The translations under genes were made by a program, and so were the position numbers. 64,000 nt of DNA from an uncultured Lachnospiraceae bacterium. Its GTDB lineage: Bacteria; Bacillota_A; Clostridia; Lachnospirales; Lachnospiraceae. The DNA lies in NCBI GenBank assembly GCA_951801245.1, contig CATOMC010000007.1:31383-95382 (forward strand), given 5' to 3'. The notes beneath the pieces are model-generated. The model saw only the letters and a program-made list of their open reading frames with translations, ran no database searches and was not told where the DNA came from. Shown one piece after another: positions 47,027-55,967 of the stretch. Every line of letters starts with the position of its first letter. Positions within the stretch are counted from its first letter, which is position 1.

Positions 47027-48577
47027 ATGGATCTTTTTATCAAATTAACCATGCTTGTTATATTTTTTGGGGTGATGATCGGCATCGGGCTTTACTGCCG
47101 TCGTCATGCTACGGATGTGAACGGATTTGTACTTGGCGGAAGAAGCGTAGGGCCCTGGCTTACCGCTTTTGCCTACGGGACCAGCTATTTCTCCGCAGTC
47201 GTCTTTGTGGGCTATGCGGGGCAGTTTGGCTGGAAATACGGTATTGCAGCCACATGGGCAGGACTTGGGAATGCTTTCCTGGGATCTTTGCTTGCCTGGG
47301 CAGTGTTGGGGCGCCGTACACGTATCATGACGCAGCACTTGGACAGTGCCACCATGCCGGAATTCTTTGGCCAGCGGTTTGAGAGTAAGCCGTTGAAATT
47401 GGCGGCTTCGGCAATTATCTTTATCTTTTTGATTCCCTATACCGCCAGTCTTTACAATGGATTAAGTCGTCTGTTTGGTATGGCTTTTGATATTGATTAC
47501 AGCGTGTGTGTGATCGTGATGGCAGTCCTGACCGGTATTTATGTCATTGCCGGCGGTTATATGGCCACCGCAATCAATGATTTTATTCAGGGTATTATTA
47601 TGATCTTTGGTATTGCGGCTGTGGTGATTGCCGTGCTGAACAGTCAGGGTGGTTTCCTTGCGGCGCTTGACAAGCTGGCGGCAGTGAGTGATGATACAGT
47701 CTCTTCCGCGCCTGGTGTGTTCAATTCCTTTTTCGGGCCGGATCCGGCAGGTCTTCTGGGGGTGGTGATCCTTACAAGTCTGGGAACCTGGGGACTGCCG
47801 CAGATGGTGCAGAAGTTCTATGCCATCAAGAGTGAAAGTGCGATCAATAAGGGGATGATCATTTCTACCGTATTTGCAACGATTGTTGCGGGCGGATGTT
47901 ATTTCCTGGGCGGCTTTGGACGTTTGTTTAGTGACCAGATCGATATTGCAGTAAACGGCTATGATTCTGTGGTGCCGACGATGCTTTCAGGGCTTCCTAC
48001 AATCCTGATCGCGGTGGTGGTTATCCTGGTGCTTTCGGCTTCCATGTCCACACTGTCTTCCCTGGTATTGGCATCAAGCTCTACCTTGACGCTGGACTTT
48101 ATTAAAGGTAATATGATTAAAGAGATGGATGAGAAAGAGCAGGTGAAATTGATGCGGGCGCTTCTGGTAGTGTTTATCACTATTTCCGTGGTGCTTGCAT
48201 TGATTCAGTACCGTTCTAATGTTACCTTTATTGCGCAGCTTATGGGTGTGAGCTGGGGTGCGCTGGCCGGCGCTTTTCTGGCACCCTTCCTCTATGGTTT
48301 ATACTGGAAGCGGACTACCAAGGCGGCCTGCTGGGTGAGTTTTCTGTTTTCTACGATAGTGATGCTTGCCAATATCTTTTTCCGTGCAAGTTTCCCGGCG
48401 TACCTGCAGTCTCCGATCAATGCGGGCGCTTTCTGTATGCTGGCAGGGCTTGTGATCGTGCCTGTGGTAAGTGTGTTGACAAAGGCGCCCGAGCAGAAGA
48501 CACTGGAGAGGATTTTCTCCTGTTATCAGAAGAAGGTAACGGTTTCTGTCACGGATTCCATCGGCGATCAGACTTAA
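47027..48577 (+). CDS. Sodium:solute symporter (SSF family)
   Basis: A 516-residue membrane carrier with about 13 hydrophobic helices and the LeuT-type SSF layout. Family signs are the N-terminal VNGFVLGGRSVGPWLTAFAYG, TSYFSAVVFVGYAGQ, the ISTVFATIVAGG region and the LSASMSTLSSLVLASSS sodium-site stretch of helix 8 type. It probably imports a carboxylate with Na+. Its position before iorA, iorB and paaK suggests an arylacetate or aromatic 2-oxo acid. ATG 47027 follows GAAAGGAG after 11 bases; an upstream ATG within the hairpin is rejected. Confidence 0.9.
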   Translation: MDLFIKLTMLVIFFGVMIGIGLYCRRHATDVNGFVLGGRSVGPWLTAFAYGTSYFSAVVFVGYAGQFGWKYGIAATWAGLGNAFLGSLLAWAVLGRRTRIMTQHLDSATMPEFFGQRFESKPLKLAASAIIFIFLIPYTASLYNGLSRLFGMAFDIDYSVCVIVMAVLTGIYVIAGGYMATAINDFIQGIIMIFGIAAVVIAVLNSQGGFLAALDKLAAVSDDTVSSAPGVFNSFFGPDPAGLLGVVILTSLGTWGLPQMVQKFYAIKSESAINKGMIISTVFATIVAGGCYFLGGFGRLFSDQIDIAVNGYDSVVPTMLSGLPTILIAVVVILVLSASMSTLSSLVLASSSTLTLDFIKGNMIKEMDEKEQVKLMRALLVVFITISVVLALIQYRSNVTFIAQLMGVSWGALAGAFLAPFLYGLYWKRTTKAACWVSFLFSTIVMLANIFFRASFPAYLQSPINAGAFCMLAGLVIVPVVSVLTKAPEQKTLERIFSCYQKKVTVSVTDSIGDQT

Positions 48578-48592
48578 GGAGGAAAAGAATAT

Positions 48593-50329
48593 ATGAAAAC
48601 ACTGATGCTTGGCAACGAGGCGGTTGCCAGGGGCCTTTATGAGGCAGGCTGTTTATTTGTATCCAGTTATCCGGGAACGCCCAGTACAGAGATTACCGAG
48701 TGTGTGGCAAAGTATGAGGAAGTGTACGCAGAGTGGGCACCGAATGAAAAGGTGGCTCTCGAGGCGGCGCTTGGAGCTTCTTTGGCGGGAAAGAGAAGCT
48801 TTTGTGCCATGAAGCATGTGGGCTTAAACGTGGCGGCGGATCCCCTTTTTACCATTTCTTATACGGGGGTGAATGCCGGGCTTGTGATCGGGGTGGCCGA
48901 TGATGCCGGTATGCACAGTTCCCAGAACGAACAGGATTCCAGACATTATGCGAAAGCCACGAAGATTCCGATGCTGGAGCCTTCCGATTCGGCAGAGGCT
49001 TTGAACTTTGCGAAATTTGCATATGAACTTTCCGAACAATTTGATACGGCGGTTCTGATCAAGATGTGTACCCGTGTCAGCCACTCCCAGAGCGTGGTGG
49101 AGACAGGGGACAGGGTCGTGCCGGAAGAGAAGCAGTATGAGAAGAACCCTGCCAAATATATTATGATGCCGGCGAATGCAAAAAGACGCCACCCGGAGGT
49201 GGAGGCCCGTACCAAAGCCTTGACGGCATGGGCAGAAACCGCGAAGATCAATCGGATCGAAACCGGGCGGGAGACTTCCTGCGGTATCGTTACTTCTTCT
49301 ACCTGTTATCAGTATGTGAAGGAGGCCTTTGGAGATACATATCCCGTTTTGAAGCTGGGAATGATCTGGCCGATGCCGGAACAGAAGATAAAGGAGTTTG
49401 CAGCCACAGTCGATAAGCTGGTGGTGGTGGAGGAACTGGATGGCTTTATCGAGGAGCACTGCAGGAATCTGGGGCTTACCGTATCTGGCAAAGAGTTGTT
49501 TGGCAATATCGGGGAACTGAGCCAGAACATGGTGAAAGAAAAGCTTGGCGGGTCGGTACAGACAGGTTCCTGCCTTACGGAGAATATTCCGGCAAGACCG
49601 CCTGTGATGTGTGCAGGCTGTCCTCACCGCAGTATTTTCTATGTGTTGAAAAAATTAAATCTGACGGTACTTGGAGATATCGGGTGTTATACATTAGGAG
49701 CGGTACCGCCGCTTGGCGCGATTGATACGACTGTGTGTATGGGAGCTTCCGTTTCCGGGCTTCATGGCTTCGTGAAAGCGGGCGGTGAGGAGAAGGAAGG
49801 CAGGACGGTAGCGGTTATCGGAGATTCCACCTTTATTCACTCAGGAATCACGGGTCTGATCAATATCGCTTATAACGAATCCAATGCGACTGTGATCATA
49901 CTGGATAATTCCATCACCGGCATGACAGGGCATCAGCAGAATCCTACCACCGGATATAACCTGAAAGGGGATCCTTGTACGAAGATTAATCTGGAGAGTT
50001 TGTGTCATGCAGTGGGGATCAATCGTGTGAGAGTGGTAGATCCTTATGATATGGAGACTTGTCAGACTGTGGTACAGGAAGAACTGGCGGCAAAAGAGCC
50101 TTCAGTGATTATTTCCCGTCGTCCCTGTGCGCTGTTGAAATATGTGAAGCACCCCGGACCGATCAGTTCCGATCCGGAGAAATGCAAAGGATGTAAGGCT
50201 TGTATGAAGATCGGCTGTCCCGCCATCAGCATGGTGGACGGTAAGGCAGTGATCGATACAACACTCTGTGTAGGGTGTGGTGTCTGTGAACAGCTTTGCA
50301 AGTTTGATGCACTGGGTGCCGGAAAATAA
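48593..50329 (+). CDS. iorA: Indolepyruvate:ferredoxin oxidoreductase, alpha subunit
   Basis: The thiamine-diphosphate subunit of IOR, which interconverts aryl pyruvates plus CoA with arylacetyl-CoA, CO2 and reduced ferredoxin. The 578 residues show the pyrimidine-binding N-terminal domain (SYPGTPSTEITECV), GDIGCYTLGAVPPLGA and the GDSTFIHSGITGLINIAYN TPP motif. The C terminus has two [4Fe-4S] clusters: Cys531, 534, 537, 542 and Cys559, 562, 565, 569. One ligand pattern is slightly spaced from the classical CxxCxxCxxxCP. iorB follows after 15 bases. Confidence 0.96.
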   Translation: MKTLMLGNEAVARGLYEAGCLFVSSYPGTPSTEITECVAKYEEVYAEWAPNEKVALEAALGASLAGKRSFCAMKHVGLNVAADPLFTISYTGVNAGLVIGVADDAGMHSSQNEQDSRHYAKATKIPMLEPSDSAEALNFAKFAYELSEQFDTAVLIKMCTRVSHSQSVVETGDRVVPEEKQYEKNPAKYIMMPANAKRRHPEVEARTKALTAWAETAKINRIETGRETSCGIVTSSTCYQYVKEAFGDTYPVLKLGMIWPMPEQKIKEFAATVDKLVVVEELDGFIEEHCRNLGLTVSGKELFGNIGELSQNMVKEKLGGSVQTGSCLTENIPARPPVMCAGCPHRSIFYVLKKLNLTVLGDIGCYTLGAVPPLGAIDTTVCMGASVSGLHGFVKAGGEEKEGRTVAVIGDSTFIHSGITGLINIAYNESNATVIILDNSITGMTGHQQNPTTGYNLKGDPCTKINLESLCHAVGINRVRVVDPYDMETCQTVVQEELAAKEPSVIISRRPCALLKYVKHPGPISSDPEKCKGCKACMKIGCPAISMVDGKAVIDTTLCVGCGVCEQLCKFDALGAGK

Positions 50330-50344
50330 GGAGGGGCGGATAAA

Positions 50345-50917
50345 ATGGAGACGAAGAATATCATGATCGTAGGCGTAGGCGGACAGGGAACCCTGCTTGC
50401 AAGTAAGCTTTTGGGACGTCTGCTTCTCAGTAAGGGATACGATGTAAAGGTCAGCGAAGTGCACGGCATGAGCCAGCGCGGCGGAAGTGTTGTCACTTAT
50501 GTGCGTTGGGGAGACAGGGTCTGTTCTCCTATCATTGACAAGGGACAGGCGGATTGTATTCTCTCCTTTGAACTTCTGGAGGCGGCCCGCTATACGGAAT
50601 ATGTGAAGCCCGGCGGCAGGATCATCGTCAACAGCCAGCAGATCAATCCCATGCCGGTCATTGCAGGTACGGCAGTTTATCCGGAGAATCTGGTGGAGAA
50701 ACTTAAGGCGCTGGATATGCAGGTGGATGCTTTTGACGCGCTTACCCTGGCAGAAGAGGCGGGGAGCAGTAAGGCTGTCAATCTGGTGCTCATGGGCAGG
50801 CTGGCCAGACATTTCGACTTTACGAACGAGGAGTGGATGGATGCGATCGAGCACAGTGTGCCGCCGAAATTCCTGGAATTAAATAAGAAGGCGTTTGCCC
50901 TTGGACAAAACGCATAG
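50345..50917 (+). CDS. iorB: Indolepyruvate:ferredoxin oxidoreductase, beta subunit
   Basis: A 190-residue gamma-type 2-oxoacid oxidoreductase domain that completes IOR. It opens with NIMIVGVGGQGTLLASKLLG and has VSEVHGMSQRGGSVVTYVRWG, both family hallmarks. It acts with IorA. GGAGGGGC precedes the start. The gene is followed by paaK about 80 bases later. Confidence 0.96.
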   Translation: METKNIMIVGVGGQGTLLASKLLGRLLLSKGYDVKVSEVHGMSQRGGSVVTYVRWGDRVCSPIIDKGQADCILSFELLEAARYTEYVKPGGRIIVNSQQINPMPVIAGTAVYPENLVEKLKALDMQVDAFDALTLAEEAGSSKAVNLVLMGRLARHFDFTNEEWMDAIEHSVPPKFLELNKKAFALGQNA

Positions 50918-50999
50918 ATAGAAAAAGGAGCCTGCGTTTTTGTAATGTGGCATCAGAACAGAGTTATGCAGTATAAGAAATGACATGGAGGAGGAAGTT

Positions 51000-52298
51000 A
51001 TGGAACGGTATTACCAGAAAGAAATTGAAACGGCGGACCGGGAACAGATTCTGGCATGGCAGAATGAGCGGCTGGTGAAGCAGGTGCGTCATGTGTGGGA
51101 GCATATACCCTATTATCGGGCAAAGATGGAAGAAAAGGGTGTTGCGCCTGAGGATATTCAGGGTGTAGCGGATCTGCACAAGCTACCCTTTTTGACAAAG
51201 GATGACTTGCGGGAGGCTTATCCGTATGGTCTTTTGGCGATGCCGCTCAAAGACTGTGTCCGCATCCAGTCCACATCCGGGACGACCGGCCGCAGAGTGG
51301 TGGCTTTTTATACCCAGCATGATATTGATCTGTGGGAGGACTGTTGTGCCCGGGCTATTGTGGCGGCAGGCGGCACCAATGAGGATGTCTGTCATGTCAG
51401 CTACGGCTATGGACTGTTTACCGGCGGTCCCGGGCTGAACGGAGGAAGCCATAAGGTGGGCTGTCTGACGCTTCCCATGTCATCGGGCAATACAGACCGT
51501 CAGTTACAGTTTATGGTCGATCTGGAGGCTACGATTATCTGCTGTACGCCTTCTTATGCCGCTTATCTGGCAGAAAGCATCCATGAGCGGGGATTACGGG
51601 ATAAGATTAAGTTAAAAGCCGGTATCTTCGGTGCGGAGGCCTGGAGTGAGGAGATGCGTCAGGACATTCAGAATAAGCTGGGCATCAAGGCATACGATAT
51701 TTATGGACTTACGGAGACCAGCGGTCCCGGCGTTGCCTTTGAGTGCAGTGCACAGACAGGTATGCATATCAATGAGGATCACTTTATTGCGGAACTGATC
51801 GATCCGGATACAGGAGAGGTTCTTCCCGAGGGCAGCAAAGGAGAACTGGTATTTACGGCAATCACCAAAGAGGCTTTCCCACTTCTTCGTTATCGTACCA
51901 GAGACATCTGTGTCCTGACCAGAGAGAAGTGTTCTTGCGGCCGTACCCATGTCAAGATGAGTAAACCTATGGGCAGAAGCGATGATATGCTGATCGTCAA
52001 GGGAGTCAATGTCTTCCCGTCCCAGATTGAGACAGTGCTCTTAGAACAGGGATATCCGGCAAACTATCAGATCATTGTAGACCGTGTGAACAATTCCGAT
52101 ACCATTGAAGTGATGGTGGAGATGACACCTGAGAACTTTTCCGATAATCTGGGTAAGATCACAGAGATGGAGAAAGGACTGGTGTCAGCGCTCAAGGCTA
52201 TGCTTGGCATTTATGCAAAGGTTCGTCTGGTGGCGCCTAAGTCGATTACAAGAAGCGAAGGCAAGGCAGTGCGCGTGATCGATAAACGGAAGATTTAA
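51000..52298 (+). CDS. paaK: Phenylacetate-CoA ligase
   Basis: A 432-residue AMP-forming ligase of the PaaK type that activates phenylacetate or other arylacetates. Motifs: STSGTTGRRVV (P-loop), IFGAEAWSEEMRQDIQ, YDIYGLTETSGPGVAFEC, YRTRDICVLTREKCSCGRTH and GRSDDMLIVKGVNVFPSQIE. ATG 51000 is preferred because GGAGGAGG then has standard spacing; an in-frame ATG at 50985 contains that site. Adjacent iorAB makes or uses the same CoA esters; the next gene encodes an ACT protein that commonly accompanies PaaK. Confidence 0.95.
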   Translation: MERYYQKEIETADREQILAWQNERLVKQVRHVWEHIPYYRAKMEEKGVAPEDIQGVADLHKLPFLTKDDLREAYPYGLLAMPLKDCVRIQSTSGTTGRRVVAFYTQHDIDLWEDCCARAIVAAGGTNEDVCHVSYGYGLFTGGPGLNGGSHKVGCLTLPMSSGNTDRQLQFMVDLEATIICCTPSYAAYLAESIHERGLRDKIKLKAGIFGAEAWSEEMRQDIQNKLGIKAYDIYGLTETSGPGVAFECSAQTGMHINEDHFIAELIDPDTGEVLPEGSKGELVFTAITKEAFPLLRYRTRDICVLTREKCSCGRTHVKMSKPMGRSDDMLIVKGVNVFPSQIETVLLEQGYPANYQIIVDRVNNSDTIEVMVEMTPENFSDNLGKITEMEKGLVSALKAMLGIYAKVRLVAPKSITRSEGKAVRVIDKRKI

Positions 52299-52355
52299 AC
52301 GTTCAGAAGTTAACGCTAAAATAAAAACATATTTGAAAGGAGAAGAGTGATCAAT

Positions 52356-52787
52356 ATGACAATACCTCAAATATCTGTATTTCTGGAAAACAAAGCGGGA
52401 CAGCTTGCGGATATTACCGATATTCTGTCACAAAATCAGGTGAACATGCGGGCAATCAATATTGCTGAGACCGCGGATTACGGTGTTTTGCGGCTGATCG
52501 TTGATGATGCCGCAAAGGCTTCCTCCATTCTTTTGGAGCAGGGCTTTATCCTGACCATGACACCTGTCGTGGGCGTGGCGGTTCCGGATGAACCGGGCGG
52601 GTTAAGCAAAGTGCTCAGAGTGATCTCCACCGCAGGGATTGATGTGGAGTACATGTATTCTGTTTTTGGACAGAAGGAAGGACAGGCATGCATGATCTTC
52701 CGCGTGGCCGATGCAGACGGGCTGACGGCGGTTCTGGAAGAAAACGGCATCAGTACGATTGCGGGAGAGAACCTGGGTCTTCACTAG
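52356..52787 (+). CDS. Tandem ACT-domain amino-acid-binding protein
   Basis: A 143-residue protein made of two ACT domains: IPQISVFLENKAGQLADITD, and VGVAVPDEPGGLSKVLRVIS. Stand-alone double-ACT proteins bind amino acids; such genes often follow paaK in anaerobes. It probably senses an aromatic amino acid to modulate the ligase or IOR, which is inference. ATG 52356 gives the family N terminus; a GTG at 52347 lies closer to AAAGGAG and cannot be excluded. A terminator follows. Confidence 0.88.
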   Translation: MTIPQISVFLENKAGQLADITDILSQNQVNMRAINIAETADYGVLRLIVDDAAKASSILLEQGFILTMTPVVGVAVPDEPGGLSKVLRVISTAGIDVEYMYSVFGQKEGQACMIFRVADADGLTAVLEENGISTIAGENLGLH

Positions 52788-52805
52788 TCAAATACATGGG
52801 ATGGC

Positions 52806-52840
52806 AGAGCGCATGGAGGAGTAGTCCGTGCGCTCTTTTT
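52806..52840 (+). terminator. Terminator of the aryl-acid locus
   Basis: AGAGCGCATGG and CCGTGCGCTCT pair over 11 positions with one G-U pair and are followed by five T. Confidence 0.88.
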
Positions 52841-53072
52841 GTTGCTTCTTCCATATCCGGCAGAGGGTGAAAAGAGGCTAATCTGCTGGAACCTCTCTGC
52901 CATCGAGAAAGAGAGGACATACTATGCAAGAGAAAACAATTGTGGATTTGAGCAGGGGAAAGAAGCGGGAATAAAACAAGGAATAGAGCAAGGCATAGAG
53001 AAGGCCTGTGAAGGGCTTGGCGTGTCTGTGACGGAGTACAAAGTGGCCAAAAGACAACGCAGGCAGAATTAA
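52839..53072 (+). pseudogene. Remnant of an Rpn/PD-(D/E)XK-type transposase-like protein
   Basis: An open frame without a good start encodes FEQGKEAGIKQGIEQGIEKACEGL-type repeats, then TEYKVAKRQRRQN. Gln/Glu/Gly-rich helical tails of this kind close Rpn-family nucleases and related PD-(D/E)XK transposase-like proteins, which are abundant in Lachnospiraceae. Only the C-terminal end is present and no nuclease domain is seen. It lies between a terminator and the tyrS leader and is probably a decayed copy. Confidence 0.5.
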
Positions 53073-53108
53073 ATAATATTCGTTATTATATATGAGATAA
53101 AAAGTAGT

Positions 53109-53137
53109 TGACAAACTCTCAGATTTCGTATACATTA
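53109..53137 (+). promoter_or_regulatory. Promoter of the tyrS leader
   Basis: A perfect TTGACA (53109-53114) and TACATT (53132-53137) are 17 bases apart; the transcript would begin about 35 bases before the T-box. Confidence 0.6.
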
Positions 53138-53174
53138 TAAGGCAGTAAAGTTTTTGAACAATATAAGACAGGCG

Positions 53175-53495
53175 TTGATAAGAACAAGTAGTGGATCAGG
53201 GAACGGACAGAAAGCAGCCGGTGGATGAGAGGCGCGCGGGAACTTTTTCATGAATACATCTTGGAGCTTCATGGCAGAATAGAAAAGATGTTATGTCGGG
53301 AGGAATCGTAGACAGGCATCAGGATTCTTAGTAGGTCATGACGGAGGATGCACGTTATAGCAGGAAAGTATCATCATAGATAACATTATAAATGTTTTGT
53401 GATTGTACTCGGTGAGACAGATGATGTGAATCATTTGTGAAATTAGGTGGTAACACGAGTTTAAACCTCGTCCTGATAACAGGACGAGGTTTTTT
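53175..53495 (+). promoter_or_regulatory. Tyrosine T-box leader
   Basis: A T-box riboswitch that reads uncharged tRNA-Tyr and antiterminates tyrS. Landmarks run in order. Stem I has its AGAACAAGTAG start and CAGAAAGCAGCCGGTGGATGAGAG block. The specifier loop has UAC (Tyr codon) at 53255-53257, followed by UUGGAGC. The T-box sequence AGGTGGTAACACG (53445-53457) carries UGGU to pair with a tRNA ACCA end. The competing terminator pairs AACCTCGTCCT with AGGACGAGGTT and is followed by six T. Confidence 0.95.
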
Positions 53496-53501
53496 GCGCG
53501 T

Positions 53502-53617
53502 ATGAGCAGAGTCAGAAGACAGCGTAGTCAGATTGTATGCTGGCATACAAAGCTGACGAAGATGCCTTATGACGAGCAACGCGAACTCAGAATACGAAGT
53601 ATTCTGAGTCTGCTCAT
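53502..53617 (+). repeat. Inverted-repeat element between T-box and tyrS
   Basis: ATGAGCAGAGTCAGA (53502-53516) and its inverted copy (53603-53617, one mismatch) bracket about 116 bases. Inside is a perfect 11-bp hairpin ACTCAGAATAC/GTATTCTGAGT (53585-53609) that would compete with the outer pairing. No T-box function requires this extra structure. Confidence 0.65.
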
Positions 53618-53672
53618 GAAAGAGACAGAGAGAATCAGTGAATGTAGGAAACAAGAGGGAGGATATCTAGAA

Positions 53673-54902
53673 ATGGGAATTTATGAAGAATTACAGGCGA
53701 GAGGACTTTTGGCACAATTGACGGATGCGGATGAGATCCGGGAGTTGATCAACCATGGAAAGGCTACTTTTTATATTGGGTTTGATCCCACGGCAGACAG
53801 TCTGCATGTCGGACACTTTATGGCGCTGTGCCTGATGAAGCGTCTGCAGGAGGCAGGGAATAAGCCGATTGCATTGATCGGGGGCGGAACGGCTATGATT
53901 GGGGATCCGTCCGGACGGACTGACATGCGATCTATGATGACGAAGGAGACGATAGAGCATAACTGTGAATGTTTTAAGAAACAGATGAGTCGGTTTATTG
54001 ATTTTTCAGATGGTAAAGCACTCATGGTTAATAACGCAGACTGGCTGTTAGACTTGAATTATGTGGAGTTTATCAGGGAGGTAGGTGCCTGCTTCAGTGT
54101 CAACAACATGCTTCGCGCGGAGTGCTATAAGCAGAGAATGGAAAAGGGACTAAGCTTCCTGGAGTTTAACTATATGATCATGCAAAGTTATGATTTCCTG
54201 GAACTTTACAAAAGATATGGCTGTAATATGCAGTTTGGCGGGGACGATCAGTGGAGCAACATGTTAGGCGGTACGGATTTGATCCGCCGTAAGCTTGGCA
54301 AGGATGCGTATGCTATGACCATCACGCTTTTGATGAATTCCGAAGGGAAGAAGATGGGTAAGACACAGAAAGGGGCGGTGTGGCTTGATCCTAATAAGAC
54401 GACTCCTTTTGAGTTTTATCAATATTGGCGCAACGTGGATGATGCGGATGTGCTCAAATGTATGCGGATGCTGACGTTTTTGCCCCTGGAGCAGATTGAT
54501 GAGATGGATCAGTGGGAAGGCAGCCAGTTGAATGAGGCCAAAGAGATTCTTGCCTATGAACTGACAAATCTTGTGCATGGGGAAGAGGAGGCGCAGAAGG
54601 CGAAGGAGGCATCGAGAGCCTTATTTGCAGGCGGCGGAAGTCTGGAAAACATGCCGACGGCGACACTTTCGGAAGATGATTTCAGGGATGGCTCTATCGA
54701 TATTCAGGGGATCTTGGTGGCGGCCGGACTGGCGGCATCCCGCTCCGAGGCACGCCGTGCCGTGGAACAGGGCGGTGTATCCGTAAAAGGCGAAAAGGTA
54801 AGTGATGTTAAGACTGCCTATACGAAAGAGGAGATTGCGGCAGAGGAATTTATTGTAAAGAAGGGTAAGAAGAGTTTTAAGAAGATACTGATAGCCAAAT
54901 AA
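53673..54902 (+). CDS. tyrS: Tyrosyl-tRNA synthetase
   Basis: Charges tRNA-Tyr. The 409 residues include [16 protein letters not shown] (HIGH motif as HVGH), [13 protein letters not shown], the [12 protein letters not shown] tyrosine pocket, [13 protein letters not shown] (KMSKS equivalent) and a C-terminal S4 domain ([23 protein letters not shown]). ATG 53673 with GGAGG about ten bases upstream is the start; the open frame upstream is the leader. It is regulated by the T-box. Confidence 0.98.
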   Translation: MGIYEELQARGLLAQLTDADEIRELINHGKATFYIGFDPTADSLHVGHFMALCLMKRLQEAGNKPIALIGGGTAMIGDPSGRTDMRSMMTKETIEHNCECFKKQMSRFIDFSDGKALMVNNADWLLDLNYVEFIREVGACFSVNNMLRAECYKQRMEKGLSFLEFNYMIMQSYDFLELYKRYGCNMQFGGDDQWSNMLGGTDLIRRKLGKDAYAMTITLLMNSEGKKMGKTQKGAVWLDPNKTTPFEFYQYWRNVDDADVLKCMRMLTFLPLEQIDEMDQWEGSQLNEAKEILAYELTNLVHGEEEAQKAKEASRALFAGGGSLENMPTATLSEDDFRDGSIDIQGILVAAGLAASRSEARRAVEQGGVSVKGEKVSDVKTAYTKEEIAAEEFIVKKGKKSFKKILIAK

Positions 54903-54922
54903 GCGCAGAAATGAGGAGAGAA

Positions 54923-55906
54923 ATGGAAAAGAGAGCAAAAGGAAGAACACTGTTGTCATACGCACCGGATATCAAAGTCGTGGATTGTACTTTGCGCGAC
55001 GGCGGCCTGGTGAATGAGTTTCGTTTTACGGATGATTTCGTGAAAGAATTATACCGTGCAAATCTCAAAGCCGGAGTAGATTACATGGAGTTTGGATATA
55101 AAGCATCGAAAGAGATGTTTGACGTTAACAAATTCGGCAAGTGGAAATTCTGTGATGATAAAGATATCCGTGCTGTTGTGGGGGATAACAAGACAAATAT
55201 GAAGATCGCGGTGATGGCGGATGTGGGAAGGTGCGATTTCAGAAAAGATATTCTAAATAAAAAGGACAGCCCGGTCGATCTGGTGCGTGTTGCGACTTAT
55301 ATCAATACCATACCGGCGGCGGTTGAGATGATCGAGGACTGTACGAAAAAGGGGTATGAGACGACTGTCAATATCATGGCGATTTCCAAATCAAATGAGA
55401 CGGATCTGGATGCGGCGCTGGAACTTTTGGGACAGAGCAGCGTCGGCACGATCTATCTGGTAGACAGTTACGGGTCTCTGTACCCGGAGCAGGCAAGACG
55501 TCTGGCGGACAAATATCTGGAAGTGGCGGCGAAATACAATAAGAAGGTTGGTATACATGCCCATAATAACCAGCAGCTAGCCTTCGCCAATACAACGGAA
55601 GTTGTCATTATGGGTGTCAGTTATCTGGACGCTACGGTGAGCGGTATGGGACGTGGCTGCGGCAATTGTCCCAGTGAATTGTTGTTAGGGTTTTTGAAAA
55701 ATCCCAAATACAATATCAATCCGATTCTCCATTTTGTGGAAAAGCAGATAGTTCCTTTAAGAGAATCCGGTGTGACATGGGGATACGATGTACCTTATCT
55801 TTTGACTGGGTTATTGAATCAGCATCCAAAGTCTGCGATTCAGTTTATGAAGGAAAACCGGAAAGATTACTATGAGTTCTACTTGGAACTTCTGGAGAAT
55901 TTCTAG
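54923..55906 (+). CDS. DRE-TIM metallolyase, aldolase-like
   Basis: A 327-residue HMG-CoA-lyase-like TIM barrel. The metal motif is VVDCTLRDGGLVNEF (DxTLRDGG), with GIHAHNNQQLAFANT (HAHNN metal His) and GMGRGCGNCPSELLLG. This resembles 4-hydroxy-2-oxovalerate aldolase-like proteins often found in polysaccharide or nucleotide-sugar loci, not the leuA synthases. No dehydrogenase partner for a pyruvate aldolase pathway is near. It follows tyrS by 20 bases and may share its transcript. The C terminus contains LLNQHPKSAIQFMKENRKDYYEFY, a segment typical of this subgroup. Substrate unknown. Confidence 0.85.
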   Translation: MEKRAKGRTLLSYAPDIKVVDCTLRDGGLVNEFRFTDDFVKELYRANLKAGVDYMEFGYKASKEMFDVNKFGKWKFCDDKDIRAVVGDNKTNMKIAVMADVGRCDFRKDILNKKDSPVDLVRVATYINTIPAAVEMIEDCTKKGYETTVNIMAISKSNETDLDAALELLGQSSVGTIYLVDSYGSLYPEQARRLADKYLEVAAKYNKKVGIHAHNNQQLAFANTTEVVIMGVSYLDATVSGMGRGCGNCPSELLLGFLKNPKYNINPILHFVEKQIVPLRESGVTWGYDVPYLLTGLLNQHPKSAIQFMKENRKDYYEFYLELLENF

Positions 55907-55967
55907 GTGTATATAGGGATCAAGTATGTTGGCCAGGAGAAAATATTCCTGAAAATATAGGAATAGG

